From Triangularia verruculosa (Eukaryota; Ascomycota; Sordariomycetes; Sordariales; Podosporaceae), in contig MU864050.1 of NCBI GenBank assembly GCA_033296885.1, forward strand, positions 1 to 51,735: a DNA stretch of 51,735 nucleotides. Reading direction: 5' to 3'. Positions 43,760 through 51,735 of this stretch are shown here, piece after piece (the stretch's first letter is position 1; each line of letters opens with the position of its first letter). The notes beneath the pieces were generated by a model. That model saw nothing but the letters and a program-made list of their open reading frames with translations. It had not been told where the DNA came from and made no database searches. A program made the position numbers and the translations under genes.

Positions 43760-46486
43760 TTACAACTCCTCAGCGGCAACAACAGCTTGCAGCGCCGCTT
43801 CTGCCATCTTGCACCCATCCCTCACCAGTTTCGTCTCCTTCTTGCTTGCAGTCAGATCCGTCTTTCTCGTCACCTTCTTCAAAAAGTGCTGCAACTGAAT
43901 AGCAAACTCAGGGGCAGTTTGAGCGGCAGCAAACACCTTCGTAACCACCTCTTCCCCAGGCTTCTCGCCAGTCTGGCACTCCAGCAACAATGTGTTGATC
44001 ATGATCTCCATCCAGTTTCGCGTCTTCTTTTGCAGATAGGCCAGATTTAACCGTCTGATGGCAATCAAGCTCATGTGTCCACTCGCAATCAACGAGCCGA
44101 CCATCTTGGCCGTGTTGATCAGCCGCTGGGTGCTGAACTCTTCCTCGAGCTCGTCCTCCTCCAGCTCCTCGTCCTCCTCCGCGAAGCCCGGTTCTCCCAT
44201 CCTGCCAAACATTTTCCAAAGACAAGTCTGGAACGACCACTTCACCTCCCGCATGTTCTCGCATACCTTTCTGGCGATGAGCGTGTAGTAAGGGTTGTAG
44301 TGCTTCTCGGCGCCAACGCATTTGGTGATCACAGTCGCGATCTCCCTTTGGCGCTCTTTGTTGAGGCGTAATTTGAGGATCCTGATGTAGGCATCCTGAA
44401 CGTCAAGGGCTGACAAGATCGTAACAAAGATGGATCGCCGGACTTCAGTATTCATGCCCTGTTCCCTGGCCAGCTCTAACAGATCGGGGCCTTCCTCAAA
44501 GTCATCCAAAACAATGCTCTCATCATCACTGTCGTCCTCTTCTTGCTCTTCTACCTCTGGTTTTTTCTTGGCCTCCTTCTTATCCTTGGATTTGCCCGCC
44601 CAACTGGCACCAACCAGCCACCACTTTCCAGTCTTGTCGGCATCTCGAATATCCTGCAGACCGATGCGTAATGGCTCTGTGGCCTTGAGTTTTCTCGATT
44701 TGAGCTGACCCAGTGTTTTCTTCATCCTGGTGGTATGCTCCAAGACAATGGCTGATGCGCCGGCGCCAGCCTTAAGCTTGTTGTTTTTGAGATCTGTGAT
44801 AGTCTCGATCATGAACTTAGTCCTGACGGTCAGGTTCTTCTCGCCATGCTTAGCCACAGCGCCTGGAATCAACGTAACAATATCCTTGAGAGCCATTGGG
44901 TCGTCCGTACGGAGGGTCGTGCCACACATCCGCACAATTCGGAGTAGCAATTCAGCATTCAGCTCTGACAGGTTATCAAGAAGGGTGCGAATGTAGTCGA
45001 ATATCAGGCCTGGGCCGATCAGCTGGAAGTTGTACATTTGCGCGATGAACGTAATAAGGTTGGAAGTCTGTTTTGGCACATCTGGCCCGCCGCGTGCAGC
45101 TTCCTGAGCTTCCTCGTAGTACTTGTCCTGGCGCTCTACTACCTCCTGTATCAACTGCGCTCCAAAATCTGTCCCGAAGACCTTGTAGGCAGCAGAGGCA
45201 AAGCCGGCTGAGAGAATAAGGAGAGTATCTGGTAAACTTGTTGGATCGCAAACCTGAATAAGGAGTAAGTCGACAAGGGCGGAAGTGACGTGCTGCCTCG
45301 CATTATCTCTGTAGAGCTTCTCGATTTCGCCTAGGATCGTCAGGAGGTTGGCTTCGGTGATCCTGTTGATGAGACCTTGGGTCTGCCGACGAACTCGGGC
45401 CTCCAGCTCTGATTCTGCACCACTGGCTTTTCGAAGAGATGGGGGAACATATTTCGCCGTCTGTCCCGTTGATGGAGCAACGTATGGGTTTTCGCGGGCC
45501 TTTTTCGCTGGCGGCTCTTCCATTTCCTCATCTTCAGACCCAAGGTCATCGAATCCATCATCATTACCCCCCTCGCTTCCGTCCGTGTCACCGTCGCCCT
45601 CGTCCAGCCCATCTTCCTCCTCGTCAAAGCCCTCCAAATCCTCATCCATACCATCCGTGTCCTCATCACTATCCCCATCCTCACTCTCGCCGGAATCTGG
45701 TTGCACTCGCTTTTTCTTCGTAGAAGCGGCGGCGGCAGCAGCCTCGGCCTTCCTCCTCTTCTGAGCAAGCCATTCATCCGCCTCTACCTTGCGCTTCCGC
45801 TTGTCTGAACCCCCTTCCTCCAGGCCGCCATCCACCTCTCCCAAAAGCTCACCTAGCCCGTCGTCCAGGAACGCCTGTGGCAACTTCTTCTTTCCCTTCA
45901 TGCCCAGCTTCTTTTCCAAAGCTGCAATCTCGGCGTCGTCTTCAGCAAACTTGTCTTTCAGCGTCTTTGAGAGTTTTTTGCTTGTTGGCGGCGGGGAATC
46001 CTCGCTTTGCTCGTCCTCATCTTCATCCTCCCCTTCCAAATCCTCGTCCTCCTCTTCCTCTCCGTCATCATCCACCTCCTCATCCGAGTCCTCGTTCAGG
46101 ATACCATCCGAGAGCTCGTCATCCTCGTCATCGAATCCCCCAAAATCCTCCTCTTCACCCTCCTCTTCCGACTCTGGTTCTGGCCTCTTCTTCTTGGGTA
46201 TGGGCTTCGCTTCGGCCTTCGCTGGCGCCGCAGGGGCTTTCTTCTGAGGCTGGGATTTCGAGGATGACGAGGGGTTGCTTCGTTGAGGCGCTGGGGCTTG
46301 GCGGTGTCGAGTCGCCTCCGCGCGCCCAATCTTTTTCCCTTGACGATCGGCCTTGCGCTGTTCCTTCCGAGAGGTTATCGTTGTGCGATTGTCTCGTTTT
46401 TGGTGGCCGCCGCCCGATGCGCCGAGCTCCTTGAGCAGGTGCGGCGGTAGCATCGGCCGCTTTATTGTTCCCTGATCGCGCGCCAT
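43760..46486 (-). CDS. SGD1: nucleolar MIF4G/MA3 protein Sgd1 (NOM1 family)
   Basis: A single uninterrupted frame of 908 residues on the minus strand. The N-terminus is basic with KEQRKADRQGKKIGRAEATR. Residues about 100-335 carry several long Asp/Glu tracts with Lys-rich spacers, typical of nucleolar acidic proteins. The MIF4G domain is at about 362-570 (LTILGEIEKLYRDNARQHVT) and the MA3 domain at about 685-800 (RRSIFVTILSALDVQDAYIR). The C-terminus has EFAIQLQHFLKKV. Sgd1/NOM1 is needed for 18S rRNA processing and 40S assembly and works with the DEAD-box helicase Fal1/eIF4AIII in other organisms. It diverges from SRP14 and has a palindromic CTTATCGATAAG about 105 bp upstream. Confidence 0.95.
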   Translation of the reverse strand: MARDQGTIKRPMLPPHLLKELGASGGGHQKRDNRTTITSRKEQRKADRQGKKIGRAEATRHRQAPAPQRSNPSSSSKSQPQKKAPAAPAKAEAKPIPKKKRPEPESEEEGEEEDFGGFDDEDDELSDGILNEDSDEEVDDDGEEEEDEDLEGEDEDEDEQSEDSPPPTSKKLSKTLKDKFAEDDAEIAALEKKLGMKGKKKLPQAFLDDGLGELLGEVDGGLEEGGSDKRKRKVEADEWLAQKRRKAEAAAAAASTKKKRVQPDSGESEDGDSDEDTDGMDEDLEGFDEEEDGLDEGDGDTDGSEGGNDDGFDDLGSEDEEMEEPPAKKARENPYVAPSTGQTAKYVPPSLRKASGAESELEARVRRQTQGLINRITEANLLTILGEIEKLYRDNARQHVTSALVDLLLIQVCDPTSLPDTLLILSAGFASAAYKVFGTDFGAQLIQEVVERQDKYYEEAQEAARGGPDVPKQTSNLITFIAQMYNFQLIGPGLIFDYIRTLLDNLSELNAELLLRIVRMCGTTLRTDDPMALKDIVTLIPGAVAKHGEKNLTVRTKFMIETITDLKNNKLKAGAGASAIVLEHTTRMKKTLGQLKSRKLKATEPLRIGLQDIRDADKTGKWWLVGASWAGKSKDKKEAKKKPEVEEQEEDDSDDESIVLDDFEEGPDLLELAREQGMNTEVRRSIFVTILSALDVQDAYIRILKLRLNKERQREIATVITKCVGAEKHYNPYYTLIARKVCENMREVKWSFQTCLWKMFGRMGEPGFAEEDEELEEDELEEEFSTQRLINTAKMVGSLIASGHMSLIAIRRLNLAYLQKKTRNWMEIMINTLLLECQTGEKPGEEVVTKVFAAAQTAPEFAIQLQHFLKKVTRKTDLTASKKETKLVRDGCKMAEAALQAVVAAEEL

Positions 46487-47148
46487 TTTGTGAGAGGGGC
46501 GAGGAATTGGGGACTCGTAGGACTCGTGGGTGTTTCTTAGTTTTGCGATTTGGATTTCTTGACTTCGAAGCTCCCCGTCCTGAACTTTTTCTTATCGATA
46601 AGCAGGCTAGGGGTGCAGTTTGGCGGTTAGTGTAAGGTGACTAAGCAGGATGGCATCAGAGACCTTGCTGGCAGCACCAAGAGTTAGTCAATGCCTTCAA
46701 ATTCACTCGTGGGCGTTCAAAATAGTCAAGATACCTTAAGAGTTAAGACATAGTCAGCAGTTCTCATGAGCTATCCAAAGCGCTTCAAACCCTCCTGATA
46801 GGGCCCAAGGACAACCAAAAAAGCATTCAGGTACAATTCATACCCCTTGACTTGTCCACCGAGGTGTCAAGTGGGTCCCACTAAAACACCCATCACCCAC
46901 TTTTGACTTCACTGCGCTAAGCTCCAGAACCCCACACCACCAGCCTGGGCGATCCCGCCAGTCTCCATCAAACGGGCAACGACAACGTACTGGCGGGGCT
47001 ATCACTCACCTTCACTCTCACTCTCACCGAACACCATTTCACCGCACCATACCGCACACCCACCAGCAGTCCGCGCAGTGAGGCATCTCTCATAACCTCC
47101 GCCAAAACCAACCCACCATCGACCTCATCCCCCCATCAACCCCTCAAA
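46487..47148. other. divergent promoter region, SGD1 / SRP14
   Basis: A 662-bp gap between two start codons. It contains the 12-bp palindrome at 46591-46602 and a C-rich leader just before SRP14. Confidence 0.5.
46591..46602. promoter_or_regulatory. palindrome CTTATCGATAAG (abutting inverted GATA sites)
   Basis: A perfect 12-bp palindrome formed by GATAAG and its reverse complement, about 105 bp from the SGD1 start. It shares the TTATCG core seen upstream of COG6 and the AAA ATPase. A GATA-factor or other dimeric factor site is inference. Confidence 0.35.
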
Positions 47149-47679
47149 ATGAGCAAACATCTATCCCAAGAAGAGGTACCTTCCCCCTTCCCCCCTCCCC
47201 CCTTACCCTCTCCTTTTAAATAACTAACAACCCCCAGTTCTTCACCGCCCTCTCATCCCTCTTCACAACCCAAAAAACCACCCAAAAGGGCACCGTCCTC
47301 CTCACCCAAAAACGCTGTCAGTATCCCTCCCCACCCCTCCCTAATTCACTCTAACCTTTCCCATATAGTCACCTACTCCCCCTCCTCCCCCTCCCCCCCA
47401 GAACCAACCCCAGAGTCAGAATCCGACCTCTCCGCCCTCACCACCCCCCTCCCCCCAGCCCCCATCCTCATCCGCGCCACAAACGCCAAATCCAGCTCCG
47501 GCCGCAAAGAAGGCAAGAAAGTCAAGCTTTCCACTCTCGTGCAGCCGGATGATCTCGACGCCTTCTACGTCCGCTACGCCGAGGTCTGCAAGGCCGGCAT
47601 GAGCGGGCTCAAGCCGAGGGACAGGACCAAGCGCAAGGCAAAGGAGAAGGCGAGGAAGAAGATGAAGGCTCAGGCCTAA
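47149..47679 (+). CDS. SRP14: signal recognition particle subunit SRP14
   Basis: Three exons (47149-47175, 47238-47316, 47369-47679) give 138 residues. The short first exon encodes MSKHLSQEE; exon 2 encodes FFTALSSLFTTQKTTQKGTV followed by LLTQKR; exon 3 starts with FTYS. A Pro/Ser/Glu loop separates this from ILIRATNAKSSSGRKEGKKV and the helix LDAFYVRYAEVCKAGMSGLK, then a Lys/Arg-rich tail. The alternation of strand, basic loop and helix is SRP14, which with SRP9/SRP21 binds the Alu domain of SRP RNA and slows translation during ER targeting. Introns are small and C-rich. The assigned joins were chosen to keep frame and the family's KRFT segment. Confidence 0.85.
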
Positions 47680-49151
47680 AAACATAAACGTGTGGGGGAT
47701 TTGATTGTTGGCTTCTTGGTCGGGTCTTTTTTATCTAATTTGCTTGAGAGAAAAAAAAATAGAGACCCATGATGGAAGTGGTTAGACGAATTATCTGATC
47801 AAGCAAATCTTATGGACTGGTTGGTGGATGGGTAACAAAAATCCGAGCTTTCTATTTTCAGCGTGCACATAGAGGGCAATAAATCGAGTAAAAAAGCTGT
47901 GCTCACTTGTCGTCGCCTTCGTTATTGACATCGTATAAAGTTCCCTTCTGAAAAGATCAAAAAAGATATATCACATAAAAATGAACAGGCCGTAGATACT
48001 CACATCTCACACAGCTGAAACAGAACCGGAGACGGGGGCGCAGGCAAAGCTGCAGCCAACCACAACCACAAACGCTACACGTCCAACGGACACCCACTAA
48101 TTTTGACCAGTGGAATAAAATGCATTTAGTATTCAAAGTAACCGCTATGTCAAACTTTTGTTTTGCTAAACATTGTGCCCAATATCAACCCTGGAAAATA
48201 CCACCCCTCCATCAAGGTAAACCACCAAAATCAACCGCAGCAGAGGGTATCAATGCTTTTTATCCGGAAGGCCTCAAACACCATATTTCCTGATCAAAAC
48301 TTCGTTATCCATCTCCATGGCCCATGGTGACAAAGCTGGGAAGACCATAGACAACAAAGTGGCGCTGTTGGGGGCCAATAAAACCTGGGGGGCCGGCCAT
48401 CCGTCCTCACGGCATACCATCACAATCAGCCGGAACCCAAAGCATATATACCAAAACGCCAGCGCCAGACAAAACAGCACCAGCACCATGCTCTGACACA
48501 ACGACCGATCCTACACTGTTCTCTTTCCATAATTGCAAACTCACCAACACTCTTCAAAAGTCTGCGAACCATGGCTGGCCAGCCCGCTTCCTACGCATCG
48601 CACAGCACCCTTACCAACAAAACCTTGTTCGTTGCCCGGCGCCCTTCCATCGAACGCCGCCATCAACGGGATAATCAGATGCTATTCGCTGTACATTCTA
48701 GGGTTTAAAAGCCGTCCGATTTCCATTTTCCGCGGCGCCAAAGAAAGAATGACAGCCCCAATCGATCAAGACACTGCACGGCGCACCAAAGACTTTTTGC
48801 GTTGTTGAGTTCCCGCGTGCTGAAGGCTAAAACGTGAGATCTGTTGGCCGCCTCTTTTCATTCCTCCTGCCCTAAACTACCAATATCCTCCCCTTCCTAT
48901 TAACAAAACTGAAAAAAAAAAACAATAAAACGGTCTGCCGAAGCGCAGCTTGTCGTGGCAATTCCGGTCCAATCGAAAACTGAGGCGCCCCTGGTTGCCG
49001 TGGGCCCATCCAAGGCAAGTCGAGTAACTGCGAGAAAAGGTCGCGGTGGCTTCGACTCGTTCGAGAGCTGAGTGTTGCGCTTCTATGCGCCGAGTGTTGA
49101 AGAAGCAAGGCCTGGACCAGGACTTAGCACGGAGAGGGACTTCTTCTTGTC
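47680..49151. other. 1.5-kb convergent intergenic region
   Basis: Lies between SRP14 (+) and the Gbp2-like gene (-). No conserved protein is seen. A minus-strand ATG frame at 48274-48489 would encode a 71-residue peptide with a hydrophobic N-terminus; support is weak. TTATCTGAT at 47791-47799 also fits the iron-GATA consensus but sits in 3' sequence. Confidence 0.45.
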
Positions 49152-51446
49152 CTACATGATCTGATCCTGAGTCAATCCACCGTGAGGGTCCGTGTCCATA
49201 GCATCACCGCCACCCTGGTTCAGATACTTGACGTAGCTCAGACCCAGAGGCCGGCCGCCGTACTGGTACCCTTGGAACTTCGCAATGGCAGTTTCGGCCG
49301 TGTCGGCATTGTCGAAGCGAACAACGCCGCTGCCACGCGAGCGACCACTAGGCTCGTATTGGATCTCGGCTTGTTCGACCTTGCCGATAGTAGAGAACAA
49401 CTCAACGAGATCGTCATTGCTGGTAGACCAGGGGAGCTACAAGCGTGTTAGTCAGAAAATATACGAGGGAGAGAATGAAATACGTACGTTGCGAACATAG
49501 ATAATCTCGTTCTTCTCTGTGCCGGCAGTGGCGTTGTCAGTGAAGGGGTTGGGAGGAACGGAGGCATCAGCAACAGCAGCACCGCCGAAACCGCCGGGAG
49601 CGCCATGACCGCCACCGGGCCCGCCACCATAACCACCACGGCCGTAGCCACCACCGAAACCACCGCGACCACCGAAGCCTCCACGGCCGCCGAAGCCACC
49701 GCCGAAACCACCACGGCCGCCGAAGCCGCCGCGGCCACCAAAGCCACCGGCGCCCATACCAGCATTGGCGAAGCGGTCCTCACGAACCTCAATGACACGG
49801 CCTTGCCAATCATAGCCGTTGAACTGCTGAATGGCATTTCTGGCATCATCGGGCGACTCGAAAACGACGATACCGGATCCCTTGGGGCGACCATCAGGGC
49901 CGAGGTGAACATCAGCGCGAATAACGCCGCCAGTTCGTGCTGCGGGTACATGTTAGACTCCTCTAAACACCAGTGAAGTCAGCTTGCTTACCGGACTGTC
50001 GGAAAAGGTCCTTGAGATCCTGCCAGCCAATGTTGAAGGGCAGCTAAAGACGGCAGTGTCAGCGCTACATTGAACCATTAAAATAGATCGGATTGGGGAG
50101 ATGTGACGAACGTTTGAAACAAAGATCTGACGAGCACCACCTGGGGGCCCGCCTCCGGGAGCACCACCTCCCATACCGGGGTTAAATCCACCTCCGTAAG
50201 GGGCACCGCCGCCGGGGCCGACGGGGCCGCCGAAACCACCACGGGCGCCTCCACCAGGAGGGCCAAAACGAGGCTCGGCCTCACGATCCTATCTCGTAGT
50301 TAGCATGACGGGATGTTTACATCCTTGATTGACAGCTCCAAGTACTTGCCTCACGAACATAGACCAGTCTACCCATCAGGTTCTGGTTGCTGAGCGTCGC
50401 TACAGCGTTCTGAGCTTGCTCCCTGGTGGCATACTCTACAATTCTATAGAGAACGAGTTAGTGACTTGTTCTGGCGCAGACCATAATCCATCAAGAAGAC
50501 TTACCCGCATCCCTAAATATCGCCGCGGACAACGTCCCAACCCGTCAACCCAACAGTCCATCAAATAACCAAAGAGAAAAGGAACCACAAAGGAACCAGC
50601 CAGAATCACGTGTGAAAGCCCACCTTCGACATTCCATTTGGAAGAAGCAATACGTCGGCATAGAGAACCTCGCCAGCTGTGAGAGAGAGAACACGTTAGC
50701 CTCTCCCATCCATTCCACCCCTATCCACCCACCACTCACCCTGCCTCATAAAATCCTTGAGGTGATGCCACTTGACGTCGTACGATAGATTACCAACGTA
50801 GACGCGGCGGTCCTGCTGCGACGACTCGCGAATGGTGTTCATGACGCTCTCGCGGTGCACTGCGCGATCCTCGAACGATCTGTTAGGAGCTCCGTTATTG
50901 TTGTATCCTTGACCAGGTCCTCCTGCAGAAGTGCCCTGTCCAGTCATGGGAGAACGACTCCTTCTCCTGTGGCGGCTCCGTGAGCGATCGCGGGGCGAGT
51001 ATGAACGGCGGGTACCGTTGTTGGGGCTACGAGAACGACCACGTCTGGGAGAGCGGGACCTCTCACGCTGTGAATATGTCAGTATGTATCCACATCATGT
51101 GACTCGACGACGTGTTTCTTTGTCTCCGTCCATCCGAAGGTGAACGGCGGCGTGTTGATCATCTAGCACAACGATCTTTACAGACTGCGGTACCAGATCT
51201 CCGACACAAAGAACCCACACGTTTCGAGCTCATCAAGACTAGATGCTGATGGTGCGAACACCAATCCGCATAACTCTGATACCACAAGGATATGAGTCGA
51301 GTCTGACCATAGGTCACGCCATCCCCATGAGGACTCGCGGCCGGAGCAGATAACCCCAAGTCCCACAAAGACGGCTGAGAAATTGAATGCGCCGACCAAA
51401 AAACAAGGGTCAATACTTACAGGGCGATAGGTATCACCGGTATCAG
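49152..51446 (-). CDS. Gbp2/Hrb1-like three-RRM shuttling RNA-binding protein, 5'-partial
   Basis: Nine exons are seen on the minus strand: 51446-51421, 51067-50740, 50676-50624, 50512-50505 (8 nt), 50443-50350, 50288-50112, 50043-49992, 49939-49488 and 49436-49152. They give 490 residues in frame. The first exon shown starts in phase and no in-frame ATG lies between it and the window edge, so the true start is outside. The N-terminus is RS-rich (RERSRSPRRGRSRSP). RRM1 (RRVYVGNLSYDVKW), RRM2 (RQIFVSNLPFNIGWQDL) and RRM3 (EIIYVRNLPWSTSNDDL) are separated by RGG/FGG-rich linkers. This is the plan of yeast Gbp2/Hrb1, SR-like proteins that monitor splicing and mRNA export. The intron after 50350 has a GC donor (GCAAGT). 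The 5' introns are unusually long. Confidence 0.9.
50505..50512 (-). other. 8-nt microexon
   Basis: GGATGCGG flanked by an AG (TATTTAG) and a GTAAGT donor. It supplies Gly-Cys-Gly within RRM1 between NGMSK and IVEYATREQA; without it the frame and the RNP1 motif break. Confidence 0.8.
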
Positions 51447-51735
51447 CTGGAGAGAAAAAGAGAGGTTAGAAAGTGGTCAGAAACAAATGTTGAAAAGGCC
51501 AACTGAGGTAGGGTTGGTGATAGGTGGGGAAGAAGAAAAGGAAGTGAAGTGATTGAGGAATGCCAATTTGAAGGAATGGTAGGTAGCACTTGGGGGGTGC
51601 GGTGGGCGGCGGGGGGGGGGGGGGGGGGGGTAGTGAGAGAAAACGAGGGTTGTGGATAAGGATGGGAAAAACAAGCAGGCTGGCTGAGAGAGGGGGAGGG
51701 GGGGCGGATTGTGAAGGTACAATTGTTGTTTGTTG
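51447..51735 (-). other. 5' intron of the Gbp2-like gene, running off the window
   Basis: No ATG on the coding strand in this stretch. It is purine-rich on the plus strand and holds the 20-base G run. Read as part of a long first intron (or 5'-UTR intron). Confidence 0.6.
51611..51630 (+). repeat. uninterrupted G20 homopolymer
   Basis: Twenty consecutive G on the plus strand (C on the coding strand of the Gbp2-like gene), in a region with several other G runs. Length should be treated with care because sequencing of such runs is error-prone. Confidence 0.9.

Noticed and set aside
47791..47799. Second match to the iron-GATA consensus (TTATCTGAT)
   Set aside because: It lies in the 3' region between convergent genes, so it is probably the chance copy expected in a window of this size.

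Overview
The window is nuclear DNA of a filamentous ascomycete. Evidence is short spliceosomal introns (mostly 50-110 nt) with GT(A/R)NGT donors and CTAAC-like branch sites, protein-coding genes on both strands at about one per 3 kb, and proteins that resemble Sordariomycete orthologues (Atg9, Slm1, Vac14, Sgd1, a fungal sphingolipid desaturase). Sordariales is my best guess from sequence memory; no search was run. I support 18 protein-coding loci: 16 recognisable families, one small seed-maturation-like gene, and one poorly supported low-complexity gene. I see no transposon, CRISPR array, rRNA or convincing tRNA.

Layout. 1-1993: no gene recognised. 1994-3704 (+): secreted protein with a Gly/Asn/Ala tandem-repeat tail. 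4920-7586 (+): Slm1-like F-BAR/PH protein. 8400-10992 (+): MFS transporter with a long N-terminal extension. 11432-12229 (-): GAR1. 13029-14680 (+): ER DnaJ/TPR co-chaperone (p58IPK/DNAJC3 type). 15733-17011 (-): mitoferrin-like carrier. 18557-21383 (-): ATG9. 22038-24156 (+): COG6. 24588-27239 (+): MIT-AAA ATPase (Sap1/spastin type). 27748-28349 (-): mitochondrial ribosomal protein uS17m. 29037-30085 (-): low-complexity gene of uncertain 5' end. 30452-33819 (-): VAC14. 36076-36383 (-): small seed-maturation-like protein. 38528-40346 (-): cytochrome b5/sphingolipid desaturase. 41262-43056 (-): mitochondrial dihydrolipoyl dehydrogenase. 43760-46486 (-): SGD1. 47149-47679 (+): SRP14. 49152-51446 (-): Gbp2/Hrb1-like three-RRM protein whose first exon lies beyond the right edge.

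Function. Most genes are conserved housekeeping genes rather than a biosynthetic or defence cluster. Many act on membranes: Slm1 (PI(4,5)P2/TORC2), Atg9 (autophagy), COG6 (Golgi tethering), Vac14 (PI(3,5)P2), the MIT-AAA ATPase and the sphingolipid desaturase. A second group serves RNA and ribosomes: GAR1, SGD1, uS17m, SRP14 and the Gbp2-like protein. GAR1/DnaJ, ATG9/COG6 and SGD1/SRP14 are divergent pairs with shared 0.65-0.8 kb promoters.

Points most worth checking: an 8-nt microexon beside a GC-AG intron in the Gbp2-like gene; a perfect match to the fungal iron-GATA (SreA/Urbs1) consensus upstream of the mitoferrin gene; an abrupt intragenic switch in third-codon-base use in the MFS gene; a natural six-histidine C-terminus on the desaturase; and a Gly/Asn/Ala repeat that keeps five reading frames open. 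I did not find a clearly new multi-gene system.
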